This document shows positions 52,700-61,025 of a stretch of DNA of 64,000 bases, in pieces. Both the position numbers and the translations under genes were made by a program. Every line of letters begins with the position of its first letter. The stretch's first letter is position 1. The DNA is taken from assembly GCF_026339735.1 (NCBI RefSeq), contig NZ_JAPEQG010000001.1, forward strand, positions 6,656,501 to 6,720,500. Reading direction: 5' to 3'. The stretch comes from Streptomyces sp. NBC_01669. Its GTDB lineage: Bacteria > Actinomycetota > Actinomycetes > Streptomycetales > Streptomycetaceae. The notes under the pieces are model-generated. The model was not told the DNA's origin and did no database searches. It saw only the letters and a list, made by a program, of their open reading frames with translations.

Positions 52700-53341
52700 G
52701 TGAGTGAGAAGAAGAAGGTCGTCGTCTTCGACTACGGCTTCGGCAACGTCCGTTCCGCCGAGCGCGCCCTCGCCCACGTCGGCGCGGACGTCGAGATCAC
52801 CCGCGACTTCGACCGGGCGATGAACGCCGACGGGCTACTGGTGCCCGGCGTCGGCGCGTTCTCCGCCTGCATGGAGGGGCTGAAGAAGGCCCGCGGCGAC
52901 TGGGTCATCGGCCGCAGGCTCTCCGGCGGCCGGCCCGTGATGGGCATCTGCGTCGGCATGCAGATCCTCTTCGAGCGCGGCATCGAGCACGGCGTGGAGA
53001 CGGAGGGCCTCGACGAGTGGCCCGGCACCGTCGCCCCGCTGAAGGCCCCGGTCGTCCCGCACATGGGCTGGAACACCGTGCGGTCCCCCGAGGACTCCGA
53101 GCTCTTCGCCGGTCTCGACCCCGAGGCCCGGTTCTACTTCGTGCACTCGTACGCGGTGCACGACTGGAGCCTCGAAGTCACGAACGCCAGGATCAGGGCC
53201 CCCCGGGTCACCTGGGCCACCCACGGCGAGCCGTTCGTCGCCGCCGTGGAGAACGGCGCCCTGTGGGCCACCCAGTTCCACCCCGAGAAGTCCGGCGATG
53301 CCGGCGCCCAGCTGCTGACCAACTGGATCGGAACACTCTGA
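52700..53341 (+). CDS. hisH: Imidazole glycerol phosphate synthase, glutamine amidotransferase subunit
   Basis: Supplies ammonia from glutamine to HisF. The 213-residue class I amidotransferase has nucleophile Cys84 in GICVGMQ. The His/Glu pair is in ATQFHPEKSG, and an oxyanion-type PGVGAF lies upstream. GTG 52700 has GAGGGAG 6-7 bases upstream. The stop overlaps the hisA ATG by one base. Confidence 0.96.
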   Translation: MSEKKKVVVFDYGFGNVRSAERALAHVGADVEITRDFDRAMNADGLLVPGVGAFSACMEGLKKARGDWVIGRRLSGGRPVMGICVGMQILFERGIEHGVETEGLDEWPGTVAPLKAPVVPHMGWNTVRSPEDSELFAGLDPEARFYFVHSYAVHDWSLEVTNARIRAPRVTWATHGEPFVAAVENGALWATQFHPEKSGDAGAQLLTNWIGTL

Positions 53342-54069
53342 TGTCCACCACGCTTGAGCTCCTCCCCGCCGTCGACGTCCGCGACGGCCAGGCCGTCCGT
53401 CTCGTGCACGGCGAGTCCGGCTCCGAGACCTCGTACGGCGACCCCCTGCAGGCCGCCCTCGCCTGGCAGAAGGCGGGCGCCGAGTGGCTGCATCTCGTCG
53501 ACCTGGACGCCGCGTTCGGCACCGGTGACAACCGGGCGCAGATCGCCGAGGTCGCCCGCTCCATGGACATCAAGGTCGAGCTGTCCGGCGGCATCCGTGA
53601 CGACGCCTCGCTCGCCGCCGCCCTCGCCACCGGCTGCACCCGGGTCAACCTCGGCACCGCCGCCCTGGAGACCCCCGAGTGGGTCGCCAAGGTCATCGCC
53701 GAGCACGGCGACAAGATCGCCGTCGGCCTCGACGTCCGCGGTACGACGCTCCGCGGCCGCGGCTGGACCCGCGACGGCGGCGACCTCTACGAGACCCTCG
53801 CCCGCCTCGACTCCGAGGGCTGTGCCCGCTACGTCGTCACCGACATCGCCAAGGACGGCACGCTCCAGGGCCCCAACCTGGAGCTCCTGAAGAACGTCTG
53901 CGCCGCCACCGACAAGCCGGTCGTCGCCTCCGGCGGCGTCTCCTCGCTGGACGACCTGCGGGCGATCGCCTCGCTCGTGCCGGACGGTGTCGAGGGCGCA
54001 ATCGTCGGCAAGGCGCTGTACGCGAAGGCGTTCACCCTCGAAGAGGCGCTGCAGGTGGTCTCCGGATGA
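53341..54069 (+). CDS. priA: PriA: bifunctional HisA/TrpF isomerase
   Basis: A (beta/alpha)8 isomerase of 242 residues. The catalytic aspartates are in LPAVDVRDGQAVRL and VTDIAKDGTLQGPN, and phosphate sites are in the LSGGIRDD and VASGGVSSLDD loops. In Streptomyces and mycobacteria this protein catalyses both the HisA step and the TrpF step (phosphoribosylanthranilate isomerase). No separate trpF is present in this window even though trpE, trpC and trpB are, which fits the dual role. Its start overlaps hisH and its end overlaps ridA. Confidence 0.93.
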   Translation: MSTTLELLPAVDVRDGQAVRLVHGESGSETSYGDPLQAALAWQKAGAEWLHLVDLDAAFGTGDNRAQIAEVARSMDIKVELSGGIRDDASLAAALATGCTRVNLGTAALETPEWVAKVIAEHGDKIAVGLDVRGTTLRGRGWTRDGGDLYETLARLDSEGCARYVVTDIAKDGTLQGPNLELLKNVCAATDKPVVASGGVSSLDDLRAIASLVPDGVEGAIVGKALYAKAFTLEEALQVVSG

Positions 54070-54464
54070 CCGACTCCGTCAATCGCATCTCCTCCGGCGC
54101 ACCCTGGGAGGACAAGTTCGGCTACTCCCGCGCGGTGCAGCTGCCGAACGGGCTGGTCCTGGTCGCCGGCTGCACGTCGGTCGTCAACGGACAGATCTCC
54201 GCGGGCGGCCCGTACGAGCAGGCCGTCGTCTCCTTCAACGTCGCCTTCGACGCACTGAAGCAGGTGGGGCTGGGCCGCGAGGACGTCGTCCGTACCCGGA
54301 TGTACATCACGCACGCCCGGGACGTGGACGAGGTCGGCCGCGCCCACAAGGAGCTGTTCGATGACGTCCGCCCCGCCGCTTCCATGATCATCGTCTCCGG
54401 TTTCGTCGATCCCAGCCTGGTCGTCGAGGTCGAGATCGAGGCCTACCGGGAAGGTGCGCAATGA
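54066..54464 (+). CDS. RidA/YjgF family protein
   Basis: The 132-residue product has the RidA fold: FGYSRAVQLPNGLVLVAGCT, the QAVVSFNVAFDALKQVGLGREDVVRTRMYIT block with the conserved Arg, and the C-terminal VDPSLVVEVEIEAY. RidA proteins hydrolyse reactive enamines and imines released by PLP enzymes. The spot between priA and hisF, overlapping both by ATGA, suggests detoxification linked to amino-acid synthesis. The preferred substrate is unknown. Confidence 0.92.
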   Translation: MTDSVNRISSGAPWEDKFGYSRAVQLPNGLVLVAGCTSVVNGQISAGGPYEQAVVSFNVAFDALKQVGLGREDVVRTRMYITHARDVDEVGRAHKELFDDVRPAASMIIVSGFVDPSLVVEVEIEAYREGAQ

Positions 54465-55216
54465 GTCTCGCGGTACGAGTCATCCCGTGCCTGGACGTCG
54501 ACAACGGCCGGGTCGTCAAGGGTGTCAACTTCCAGAACCTGCGCGACGCGGGTGACCCCGTCGAGATGGCCAAGCTGTACGACGCCGAGGGCGCCGATGA
54601 GCTGACCTTCCTCGACATCACCGCGTCCAGCGGCGACCGGGAGACGACCTACGACGTGGTGCGCCGCACCGCGGAGCAGGTTTTCATCCCGCTCACCGTC
54701 GGCGGCGGTGTCCGTACCGCCGACGACGTCGACAAACTGCTGAGGGCCGGCGCCGACAAGGTCGGCGTCAACACCGCGGCGATCGCCCGCCCGGACCTCA
54801 TTCGGGAGATCGCCGAGCGGTTCGGCCGACAGGTCCTCGTGCTGTCCGTGGACGCCCGGCGTACCCCCGCGGGCACCTTCGAGGTCACCACGCACGGCGG
54901 CCGCAAGGGCACCGGCATCGACGCCGTCGAGTGGGCGCACCGGGCCGCCGAGCTGGGCGCGGGCGAGATCCTGCTCAACTCGATGGACGCCGACGGCACG
55001 AAGGACGGCTACGACACCGAGATGATCGCGGCGGTCCGCACTCATGTCACCGTCCCCGTCATCGCCTCCGGCGGCGCGGGCCGGCTCACGCACTTCGCAC
55101 CGGCCATCGCGGCAGGCGCCGACGCGGTGCTCGCCGCGTCCGTCTTCCACTTCGGCGATCTGCGGATCTCCGAGGTCAAGGGCGCCCTCAGAGAGGCCGG
55201 ACACCCGGTCCGCTGA
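54461..55216 (+). CDS. hisF: Imidazole glycerol phosphate synthase, cyclase subunit
   Basis: Forms IGP and AICAR with HisH. The 251-residue TIM barrel has catalytic aspartates in RVIPCLDVDNGRVVKG and LNSMDADGTKDGYD, and phosphate loops TVGGGVRT and ASGGAG. It is the last gene of this operon part and a terminator follows. hisG, hisE and hisI are not in the operon here; hisI lies 2.7 kb downstream. Confidence 0.97.
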   Translation: MSLAVRVIPCLDVDNGRVVKGVNFQNLRDAGDPVEMAKLYDAEGADELTFLDITASSGDRETTYDVVRRTAEQVFIPLTVGGGVRTADDVDKLLRAGADKVGVNTAAIARPDLIREIAERFGRQVLVLSVDARRTPAGTFEVTTHGGRKGTGIDAVEWAHRAAELGAGEILLNSMDADGTKDGYDTEMIAAVRTHVTVPVIASGGAGRLTHFAPAIAAGADAVLAASVFHFGDLRISEVKGALREAGHPVR

Positions 55217-55230
55217 CCGCAGTACTCCAT

Positions 55231-55276
55231 CGATCGCCGGACGAGCCGTTGTGGCCCGTCCGGCGATCGGCGTTTT
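55231..55276 (+). terminator. Terminator of the his operon
   Basis: A perfect 13-bp stem pairs CGATCGCCGGACG (55231-55243) with 55257-55269, followed by GGCGTTTT. Confidence 0.8.
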
Positions 55277-55329
55277 GCGGGCCGCTCCCTCACGGCATCA
55301 GGGCGGTATCCGAGATTCCGCAAATTTTA

Positions 55330-55372
55330 TTGCACAATAAATATTGTGCAAGTTTTCTTTTCTGTCTACGGT
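55330..55372 (+). promoter_or_regulatory. Promoter and palindromic operator of the ArsR-like regulator
   Basis: TTGCACAATA (55330-55339), AA, then TATTGTGCAA (55342-55351) form a perfect 22-bp palindrome in an AT-rich island. TTGTGC (55344-55349) makes a good -35 box. It is 17 bases before TACGGT (55367-55372), and the ATG follows after 6 bases. The operator therefore covers the -35 of a leaderless promoter, which predicts autorepression. Confidence 0.7.
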
Positions 55373-55378
55373 GAGGGC

Positions 55379-55966
55379 ATGGCAAGCAATGAATCCCGCC
55401 GGATCTCGGACCTGGAGACCCTGAAGGCGTTCGGGCACCCCCTGCGGATGAAGCTCTACCGGGCGCTCTACATCTCCCGTAAGGCCACCGCCTCCCAGCT
55501 CGCCGAGCAGGTCGACGAGGCGGTCTCGCTGGTCAGTTACCACCTGCGCAAGCTCGCCGACCACGGCCTGATCGAGGAGGCCGAGCAGCAGGGCAAGGAC
55601 GGCCGCGAGCGCTGGTGGCAGCCGGCCTCGAAGGGGCTGAACGTCCATGCCGAGGATTTCAGTGACGCGCCCGAGAAGGTCGCCACGCATACCGCCATCG
55701 GTCGGCTCTCGTTCGACCAGCACGTCGAGCTGTACCGCAGCTACATCGACTCGGCCCAGAGCTGGCCACTGGAGTGGCGCAGCGCCGCCTCCGGCTCCGA
55801 GTACCTGGCCCGGCTCACCGCCGACGAACTCGCCGCGCTCGGCCGTGAGGTGCACGAACTGATCGACCGGTACGAAGAGCTCGGCCGCGCCCGCGACGAG
55901 GCCGGAGACACGGAAGGCCGCGAGAACGTCGCCATGCACCTGTACGCATTCCCGTTCCGCACCTGA
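55379..55966 (+). CDS. ArsR-like winged-helix transcriptional regulator
   Basis: The 195-residue product has an N-terminal winged helix: LKAFGHPLRMKLYRALYISRKATASQLAEQVDEAVSLVSYHLRKLADHGLIEEA, with a recognition helix near SLVSYHLRKL and a wing at GKDGRERWWQP. A helical C-terminal domain of about 110 residues follows. No ArsR metal-thiolate motif (CxC) is visible, so the signal is more likely an organic compound. ATG 55379 fits a leaderless mRNA. It probably controls itself and the MFS exporter 26 bases downstream through the upstream palindrome. Confidence 0.88.
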   Translation: MASNESRRISDLETLKAFGHPLRMKLYRALYISRKATASQLAEQVDEAVSLVSYHLRKLADHGLIEEAEQQGKDGRERWWQPASKGLNVHAEDFSDAPEKVATHTAIGRLSFDQHVELYRSYIDSAQSWPLEWRSAASGSEYLARLTADELAALGREVHELIDRYEELGRARDEAGDTEGRENVAMHLYAFPFRT

Positions 55967-55992
55967 GTCGCCGCCCCGGGAGGACGACCCTC

Positions 55993-57237
55993 ATGACCGT
56001 CACCGTCACGGCCACGAAAGCACCCGAACGCCCCGCCCACCGCGACGGCAACGTCCTGCGCTGGCTCGGCGCCTACACCGCGTCGATGATCGGCGACAGC
56101 GTCTACTACATGGCGCTCGCCTGGGCCGCCGCCCGCAGCGGCAGCGCCACCCAGACCGGCCTCGTCCTCGCCGTCGGCTCCATACCCAGGGCTGTGCTGA
56201 TGCTCGGCGGGGGAGTGCTCGCCGACCGGCTCGGCCCGCGCCGCGTCGTCATCGGCAGTGACGCCGCCCGCTGCCTGGTCGTGCTGGGCCTGGCAGGCGC
56301 CCTGCTCGCCACCTCGCCCGCCGTGTGGATGCTGGTCGCCGTCGCGCTCGTCTTCGGCGTGGTCGACGCCCTCTTCCTGCCCGCGGTCGGTGCCCTGCCG
56401 CCCCGGATCACCGCCGCCGGACAGCTGGCCCGCGTCCAGGGACTTCGCGGACTCGCCTCCCGTGCCGCCAATGTCGTCGGAGCCCCGCTCGGTGGCGCCG
56501 CAGTGGCTTTCGGCGGCCCGACCCTCGCGTTCGCCGCGGCCGGGGTGCTCTTCGCCGTGTCGCTGCCGTTGCTCCTTGCCCTGAGGATCAGCCCGCTGCC
56601 CACCGAGGAAGCCGCCGAACCGTCCGGCACCGCCTGGCACGACCTGACCGACGGGCTGCGCCACATCCGTCGTCACCCGGTCCTCGGGCCGCTGATGCTC
56701 GTGACCGCCGTCAGCGAGCTGGGCTTCACGGGGCCGCTCAACCTCGGCCTGATCCTGCTCGCCGGGCAGCGCGGCTGGGGGGCGTCCGGCATGGGCTGGA
56801 TCGTCGCCGCGTTCGGCATCGGGGCCGGTGCGTCGGCCCTGCTGCTCGCGGTGCGGGGCCGGGTGCCGCGCGCCGGGCTCGTGATGTGCCTGACGGTGCT
56901 GATCGGCGCGGTCGCCATAGCGGCCCTTGCCCACGCCCCCTCGGTGGGCCTCGCCGTCGCCGTCGCCGTCTGCATCGGGCTCTTCGCCGGCCTCGGTGGC
57001 GCCCTGTGCGGCGCTCTGACCCAGACCGTCACCGACCCCGCCTACCTGGGTCGGGTCACCTCGGTCTCGACGCTCTTCACCCACGCGATCGCGCCGCTCA
57101 GCTACCCAGTCACGGGAGCCGCGGTCGCCGCCTGGGGGACGGGTCCGGTCTTCGTCACCAGTGCAGTGGTGTGCGCGGCCGGGGCGACGACCGGTCTGGC
57201 CTTCACCCGGCTGCGCCGCGCGGAACTTCCGGACTGA
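55993..57237 (+). CDS. MFS exporter
   Basis: The 414-residue protein has about 12 transmembrane segments. It resembles the EntS/drug-exporter branch of the major facilitator superfamily (GAYTASMIGDSVYYMALAWAA; GGGVLADRLGPRRVVIGSD as the motif A loop). The start is ATG. It follows the ArsR-like regulator by 26 bases and is likely its target. Efflux of a toxic small molecule is the likely role. The substrate is unknown. Confidence 0.88.
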   Translation: MTVTVTATKAPERPAHRDGNVLRWLGAYTASMIGDSVYYMALAWAAARSGSATQTGLVLAVGSIPRAVLMLGGGVLADRLGPRRVVIGSDAARCLVVLGLAGALLATSPAVWMLVAVALVFGVVDALFLPAVGALPPRITAAGQLARVQGLRGLASRAANVVGAPLGGAAVAFGGPTLAFAAAGVLFAVSLPLLLALRISPLPTEEAAEPSGTAWHDLTDGLRHIRRHPVLGPLMLVTAVSELGFTGPLNLGLILLAGQRGWGASGMGWIVAAFGIGAGASALLLAVRGRVPRAGLVMCLTVLIGAVAIAALAHAPSVGLAVAVAVCIGLFAGLGGALCGALTQTVTDPAYLGRVTSVSTLFTHAIAPLSYPVTGAAVAAWGTGPVFVTSAVVCAAGATTGLAFTRLRRAELPD

Positions 57238-57253
57238 CCCGCACCCGTACGCC

Positions 57254-57886
57254 CTACATCCCCAGCTCCGCCGTCCGCAGCCGGGCCACCGCCTCCTTGT
57301 CGCCCTCGACCTCCACCCGGGCACCGTCCTGCCGCCCGGACGCGAACAGCAGCAGTTCGCCCGGCTCGCCGGTGACCGTCACCACCGGAGTGCCCTTGTG
57401 CGCCACCGCGGTCTGCCCGTCCGGGCGGCGCAGCACAAGACCCACCGGCGCCTTGCGCCCCATCAGCCGCGCCGCCTTCTCCATACGCGACCAGAGCGCA
57501 TCGGCGAAGACCGGGTCCAGCTCCCGCTGCGACCAGTCGGGCTGCGCCCGGCGCACATCCTCTGCGTGGATGTAGAACTCCACCGTGTTGGCCGCCTCGT
57601 CCACCTGCTTCAGCCCGAACGGCGACATCCGGGGCGGTCCCGTACGGATCAGCTGGATGAGTTCCTCGTACGGCTTCTCGGCGAACTCGGCCTGCACCCG
57701 CTCGAGCCGGTTCTTCAGCGGGCCCAGCAGCACCCCGGCCGCCGCGTCCGGTCGGCGCTCGCGCACCACGACATGGGCCGCCAGGTCCCGGGCCGTCCAG
57801 CCCTGGCACAGGGTGGCGGCTTCGGGGCCCGCCGCCTCCAACAGGTCGGCAAGCAGAAGACGTTCGCGCTTCGCATGGGTCGACAT
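57254..57886 (-). CDS. TIGR03085/mycothiol-dependent maleylpyruvate isomerase-like protein
   Basis: The 210-residue product has the DinB-like MDMPI N-terminal domain (KRERLLLADLLEAAGPEAATLCQGWTARDLAAHVVVRERRPDAA) and the TIGR03085-type C-terminus. The conserved His of DLAAHV and the FYIHAEDVRR histidine are candidate metal ligands. Activity is unknown; a mycothiol link is suggested by the fold. The ATG lies 7 bases after TACGCT on the minus strand (57899-57894), so it is probably leaderless. It converges with the MFS gene. Confidence 0.85.
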   Translation of the reverse strand: MSTHAKRERLLLADLLEAAGPEAATLCQGWTARDLAAHVVVRERRPDAAAGVLLGPLKNRLERVQAEFAEKPYEELIQLIRTGPPRMSPFGLKQVDEAANTVEFYIHAEDVRRAQPDWSQRELDPVFADALWSRMEKAARLMGRKAPVGLVLRRPDGQTAVAHKGTPVVTVTGEPGELLLFASGRQDGARVEVEGDKEAVARLRTAELGM

Positions 57887-57971
57887 GCTCGCCAGCGTAC
57901 GACCGGGTCCCGCGGTCCGCCCAGTGGACGCCTCACGGAACCGCCCTCGCGGCCACGGCAGAATGGGACCC

Positions 57972-58352
57972 ATGACCAGCATGCCCGCGCCCAGCACCCC
58001 GCCCGCCAGCAGCCTGGACCCCGCCATCGCCGCCCGCCTCAAGCGCGGCGCCGACGGACTGGTCCCGGCCATCGCCCAGCAGTACGACACCGGCGAGGTG
58101 CTCATGCTCGGCTGGATGGACGACGAGGCCCTGCACCGCACCCTGACCACCGGCCGCTGCACCTACTGGTCGCGCAGCCGCCAGGAGTACTGGGTCAAGG
58201 GCGACACCTCGGGCCACATCCAGGTGGTCAAGTCCGTCGCCCTCGACTGCGACGCGGACACCGTCCTCGTCAAGGTCGACCAGACGGGTGCCGCCTGTCA
58301 CACCGGTGACCGGACGTGCTTCGACGCAGACGTACTCCCGCTGGGGCAGTAG
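57972..58352 (+). CDS. hisI: Phosphoribosyl-AMP cyclohydrolase
   Basis: Third step of histidine synthesis; monofunctional, without the HisE domain. The 126-residue product has LMLGWMDDEALHRTLTTGRCTYWSRSRQEYWVKGDTSGH. The zinc and magnesium region is CDADTVLVKVDQTGAACHTGDRTCF. ATG 57972 lies 7 bases after CAGAAT (57959-57964), which suggests a leaderless mRNA. ATG 57981 is a less likely alternative. It is split off from the main his operon and stands 11 bases before trpE. Confidence 0.96.
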   Translation: MTSMPAPSTPPASSLDPAIAARLKRGADGLVPAIAQQYDTGEVLMLGWMDDEALHRTLTTGRCTYWSRSRQEYWVKGDTSGHIQVVKSVALDCDADTVLVKVDQTGAACHTGDRTCFDADVLPLGQ

Positions 58353-58363
58353 GGTCAGCCGCC

Positions 58364-59851
58364 ATGGATCTTGAGACCTTCCGCAAGCTGGCCGCCGACC
58401 GGCGTGTCATTCCCGTCAGCCGCCGACTCCTCGCGGACGGCGACACCCCGGTCGCGCTCTACCGCAAGCTCGCGGGCGAGCGCACCGGCACGTTCCTCCT
58501 CGAATCCGCGGAGAACGGCCGCACCTGGTCCCGCTACTCCTTCATCGGCGTCCGCAGCGCCGCCACCCTCACCGTCCGCGACGGGCAGGCGCACTGGCTC
58601 GGCACCCCGCCCGTCGGCGTCCCCGTCGACGGGGATCCGCTGGACGCCCTGCGCGCCACCGTCGAGGCCCTGCACACGCCGCGCGACCTGCACTCCGGCA
58701 TGCCGCCGTTCACCGGCGGCATGGTCGGCTATCTCGGTTACGACATCGTGCGCCGACTGGAGCGGATCGGCGAGCACGGAGGCGACGACCTGCAGCTCCC
58801 CGAGCTGACGATGCTCCTCACCTCGGACCTCGCCGTCCTCGACCACTGGGACGGCAGCGTCCTGCTGATCGCCAACGCGATCAACCACAACGACCTGGAG
58901 ACCGGGGTCGACGAGGCGTACGCCGACGCCGTCGCCCGGCTCGACGCCATGGAGGCGGACCTCTCCCGTCCGGTCGAGAGCGCCCCCGCGGCCCTTCCGC
59001 CGTCCGAGCTCCCGCCGTACACCGCGCTCTGGGGCGGCCAGGCCTTCCAGGACGCGGTCGTCGACGTGAAGGAGCGCATCAGGGCCGGCGAGGCGTTCCA
59101 GGTCGTCCCGTCCCAGCGCTTCGAGACCCCGTGCACGGCAAGCGCGTTGGACGTCTACCGGGTGCTGCGCGCGACCAACCCGTCGCCGTACATGTACCTC
59201 TTCCGGTTCGACGGTTTCGATGTCGCGGGCTCCAGCCCCGAAGCCCTCGTCAAGGTCGAGGACGGACGCGCGATGGTCCACCCGATCGCCGGGACCCGGC
59301 CCCGCGGCGCCACCCCGCAGGAGGACCAGGCACTCGCCGACGAGCTCCTCGCCGACCCGAAGGAACGCGCCGAGCACCTGATGCTCGTCGACCTCGGCCG
59401 CAACGACCTGGGACGGGTCTGCGTGCCCGGCAGCGTCGAGGTCGTCGACTTCATGTCGATCGAGCGGTACTCGCACGTGATGCACATCGTCTCCACGGTC
59501 ACCGGCCGCGTCGCCGAAGGCCGTACCGCCTTCGACGTCCTGACCGCGTGCTTCCCGGCCGGGACTCTCTCCGGCGCCCCCAAGCCGCGCGCCATGCAGA
59601 TCATCGAGGAGCTCGAACCCACCCGCCGCGGACTGTACGGAGGCTGCGTCGGCTACCTCGACTTCGCCGGGGACTCCGACACCGCGATCGCGATCCGTAC
59701 GGCTCTGCTGCGCGACGGCACCGCGTACGTCCAGGCCGGAGCGGGAATCGTCGCCGACTCGGACCCGGTCGCCGAGGACACCGAATGCCGCAACAAGGCC
59801 GCCGCGGTCCTGCGCGCCGTCCATACCGCCAACCGCCTCCGCGAAAGCTGA
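58364..59851 (+). CDS. trpE: Anthranilate synthase component I
   Basis: Converts chorismate to anthranilate with ammonia from TrpG. The 495-residue product has the N-terminal tryptophan-feedback motif TFLLESAENGRTWSRYSF (LLES at 45-48). The chorismate-binding domain has EAFQVVPSQRF, IAGTRPRGAT, HLMLVDLGRNDLGRV and the AGTLSGAPKPRAMQIIEELE block. The ATG lies 11 bases after hisI. The spacing leaves no room for a trp leader peptide, so any attenuation would have to act upstream of hisI. Confidence 0.96.
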   Translation: MDLETFRKLAADRRVIPVSRRLLADGDTPVALYRKLAGERTGTFLLESAENGRTWSRYSFIGVRSAATLTVRDGQAHWLGTPPVGVPVDGDPLDALRATVEALHTPRDLHSGMPPFTGGMVGYLGYDIVRRLERIGEHGGDDLQLPELTMLLTSDLAVLDHWDGSVLLIANAINHNDLETGVDEAYADAVARLDAMEADLSRPVESAPAALPPSELPPYTALWGGQAFQDAVVDVKERIRAGEAFQVVPSQRFETPCTASALDVYRVLRATNPSPYMYLFRFDGFDVAGSSPEALVKVEDGRAMVHPIAGTRPRGATPQEDQALADELLADPKERAEHLMLVDLGRNDLGRVCVPGSVEVVDFMSIERYSHVMHIVSTVTGRVAEGRTAFDVLTACFPAGTLSGAPKPRAMQIIEELEPTRRGLYGGCVGYLDFAGDSDTAIAIRTALLRDGTAYVQAGAGIVADSDPVAEDTECRNKAAAVLRAVHTANRLRES

Positions 59852-59874
59852 CCGGGTAAGGGATAGTGGGGTAC

Positions 59875-60519
59875 GTGAGTGCTGTCCCCGTACCCCAGCC
59901 CCGTGCCCGAGCCGCCACCGCGCCCGACGCCACGGGAAGCCGCCGCAGCCTGGCCGCCGGCCTGCTTCTCGGGGCGGCCGGTGCCACCGTCGTCCTCCTC
60001 GCCTCCGGCCAGACGTGGGCCGAGGGCAAGGCCGCCGTCGGCGGTGGCTCCCTGCCTCTGACCGTCGACGGCCAGGACGTCACCGGACTCCCGGCCGCCC
60101 TGGCCATCGTCGGCCTGGCCGCCCTCGTCGCCGTTTTCGCCGTCCGCAGCGCCGGCCGGCTGCTCGTCGCCGGGCTGCTCGCCCTCAGTGGCCTCGGTGC
60201 CGGACTGAGCGCCTACCTCGGCGCCTCCGACAGCGCGGCCCTCGACGAGAAGGCGGCGCAGACCACCGGCGACACCTCCGCCACCATCGACGCCCTCAGT
60301 CACACCGCCTGGCCGTACGTCACGGCCGCCGGCGGACTGTTGATCCTCATCGCCGGGCTGCTCGCCCTGCGGTACGGGAAGCTCTGGCCGACCATGTCGG
60401 GCCGGTACGAACGCGACGGCACTCCGCGCCCCCGCAAGGCCCCCCGCACCGCCCCGGACCCGGACCGGCCCGAGGACCTGTGGAAGGCCCTGGACCGCGG
60501 CGAGGACCCGACGCACTGA
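59875..60519 (+). CDS. Trp-region-associated membrane protein (TIGR02234)
   Basis: The 214-residue product has four transmembrane segments (about 22-42, 64-84, 88-108, 140-160). It carries the family's GQTWAEGKA... periplasmic segment after the first helix and a charged Arg/Pro/Asp-rich tail. Members of this family sit beside trp genes in actinobacteria, but their function is unknown. GTG 59875 lies 7 bases after a GATAGT box. GTG 59866 would add three residues. Involvement in tryptophan or aromatic metabolism is inferred only from position. Confidence 0.82.
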   Translation: MSAVPVPQPRARAATAPDATGSRRSLAAGLLLGAAGATVVLLASGQTWAEGKAAVGGGSLPLTVDGQDVTGLPAALAIVGLAALVAVFAVRSAGRLLVAGLLALSGLGAGLSAYLGASDSAALDEKAAQTTGDTSATIDALSHTAWPYVTAAGGLLILIAGLLALRYGKLWPTMSGRYERDGTPRPRKAPRTAPDPDRPEDLWKALDRGEDPTH

Positions 60520-60698
60520 AGGACCTCCCGGCGCGAGCGGGGCGTGACCGGTGGGACACACCCCGGGTACGACCCCCAGCTCACGTCGTACCCGTCCGTA
60601 CGGGACAATGGGCGTGAGCTTTCTGCACAGCAGCAGCACAGCGCCACCAGCTTTGCGTACAGCGATACCCACAGCGCAACACCAACGAGGAGCAACTC

Positions 60699-60950
60699 AT
60701 GGCGGGCAGCAGCCACGGACACACCCCGGCCGCCTGGACCGGTGTCATCATCTCGTTCATCGGCTTCTGCGTCGCAGGCGTCTTCATGGTCGCGGCCAAC
60801 CCGCTCGGCTTCTGGGCCGGTGCCGCCGTCATCCTCATCGGCGGAGTCGTCGGTTTCGCGATGAAGGCCGCCGGCCTCGGCATGCCGAAGGAGTCGGCCG
60901 AGATGGCCGCCGCCCGGGCGGCGGCCGGACAGGCCCAGACGTCTTCCTGA
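60699..60950 (+). CDS. HGxxPAAW family small membrane protein
   Basis: The 83-residue product has the motif HGHTPAAW at residues 6-13, which names the family. Two transmembrane helices (about 14-34 and 37-57) and an Ala-rich cytoplasmic tail follow. It is found next to trp genes in streptomycetes; function is unknown. The ATG has AGGAG about 9 bases upstream. A GACAAT -10-like box lies at 60604-60609 in the 179-base gap before it. Confidence 0.85.
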   Translation: MAGSSHGHTPAAWTGVIISFIGFCVAGVFMVAANPLGFWAGAAVILIGGVVGFAMKAAGLGMPKESAEMAAARAAAGQAQTSS

Positions 60951-60969
60951 CGCCGGTCGGAACATCGTG

Positions 60970-61000
60970 AAAGGCGCAGCCCGGGCCGGGCTGCGCCTTT
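60970..61000 (+). terminator. Terminator after the HGxxPAAW gene
   Basis: A perfect 13-bp stem AAAGGCGCAGCCC/GGGCTGCGCCTTT with a GGGCC loop lies directly before the promoter of the next gene. It suggests the trpE transcript ends here. Confidence 0.8.
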
Positions 61001-61025
61001 CCGCGTGAGCGGGGACAATCACCGG

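Noticed and set aside
55346..55378. Earlier GTG start for the ArsR-like gene
   Set aside because: This GTG lies inside the operator and -35 box. The leaderless ATG at 55379 fits the promoter spacing.
58300..58363. trp leader peptide/attenuator before trpE
   Set aside because: Only 11 bases separate hisI and trpE and no run of Trp codons is present.
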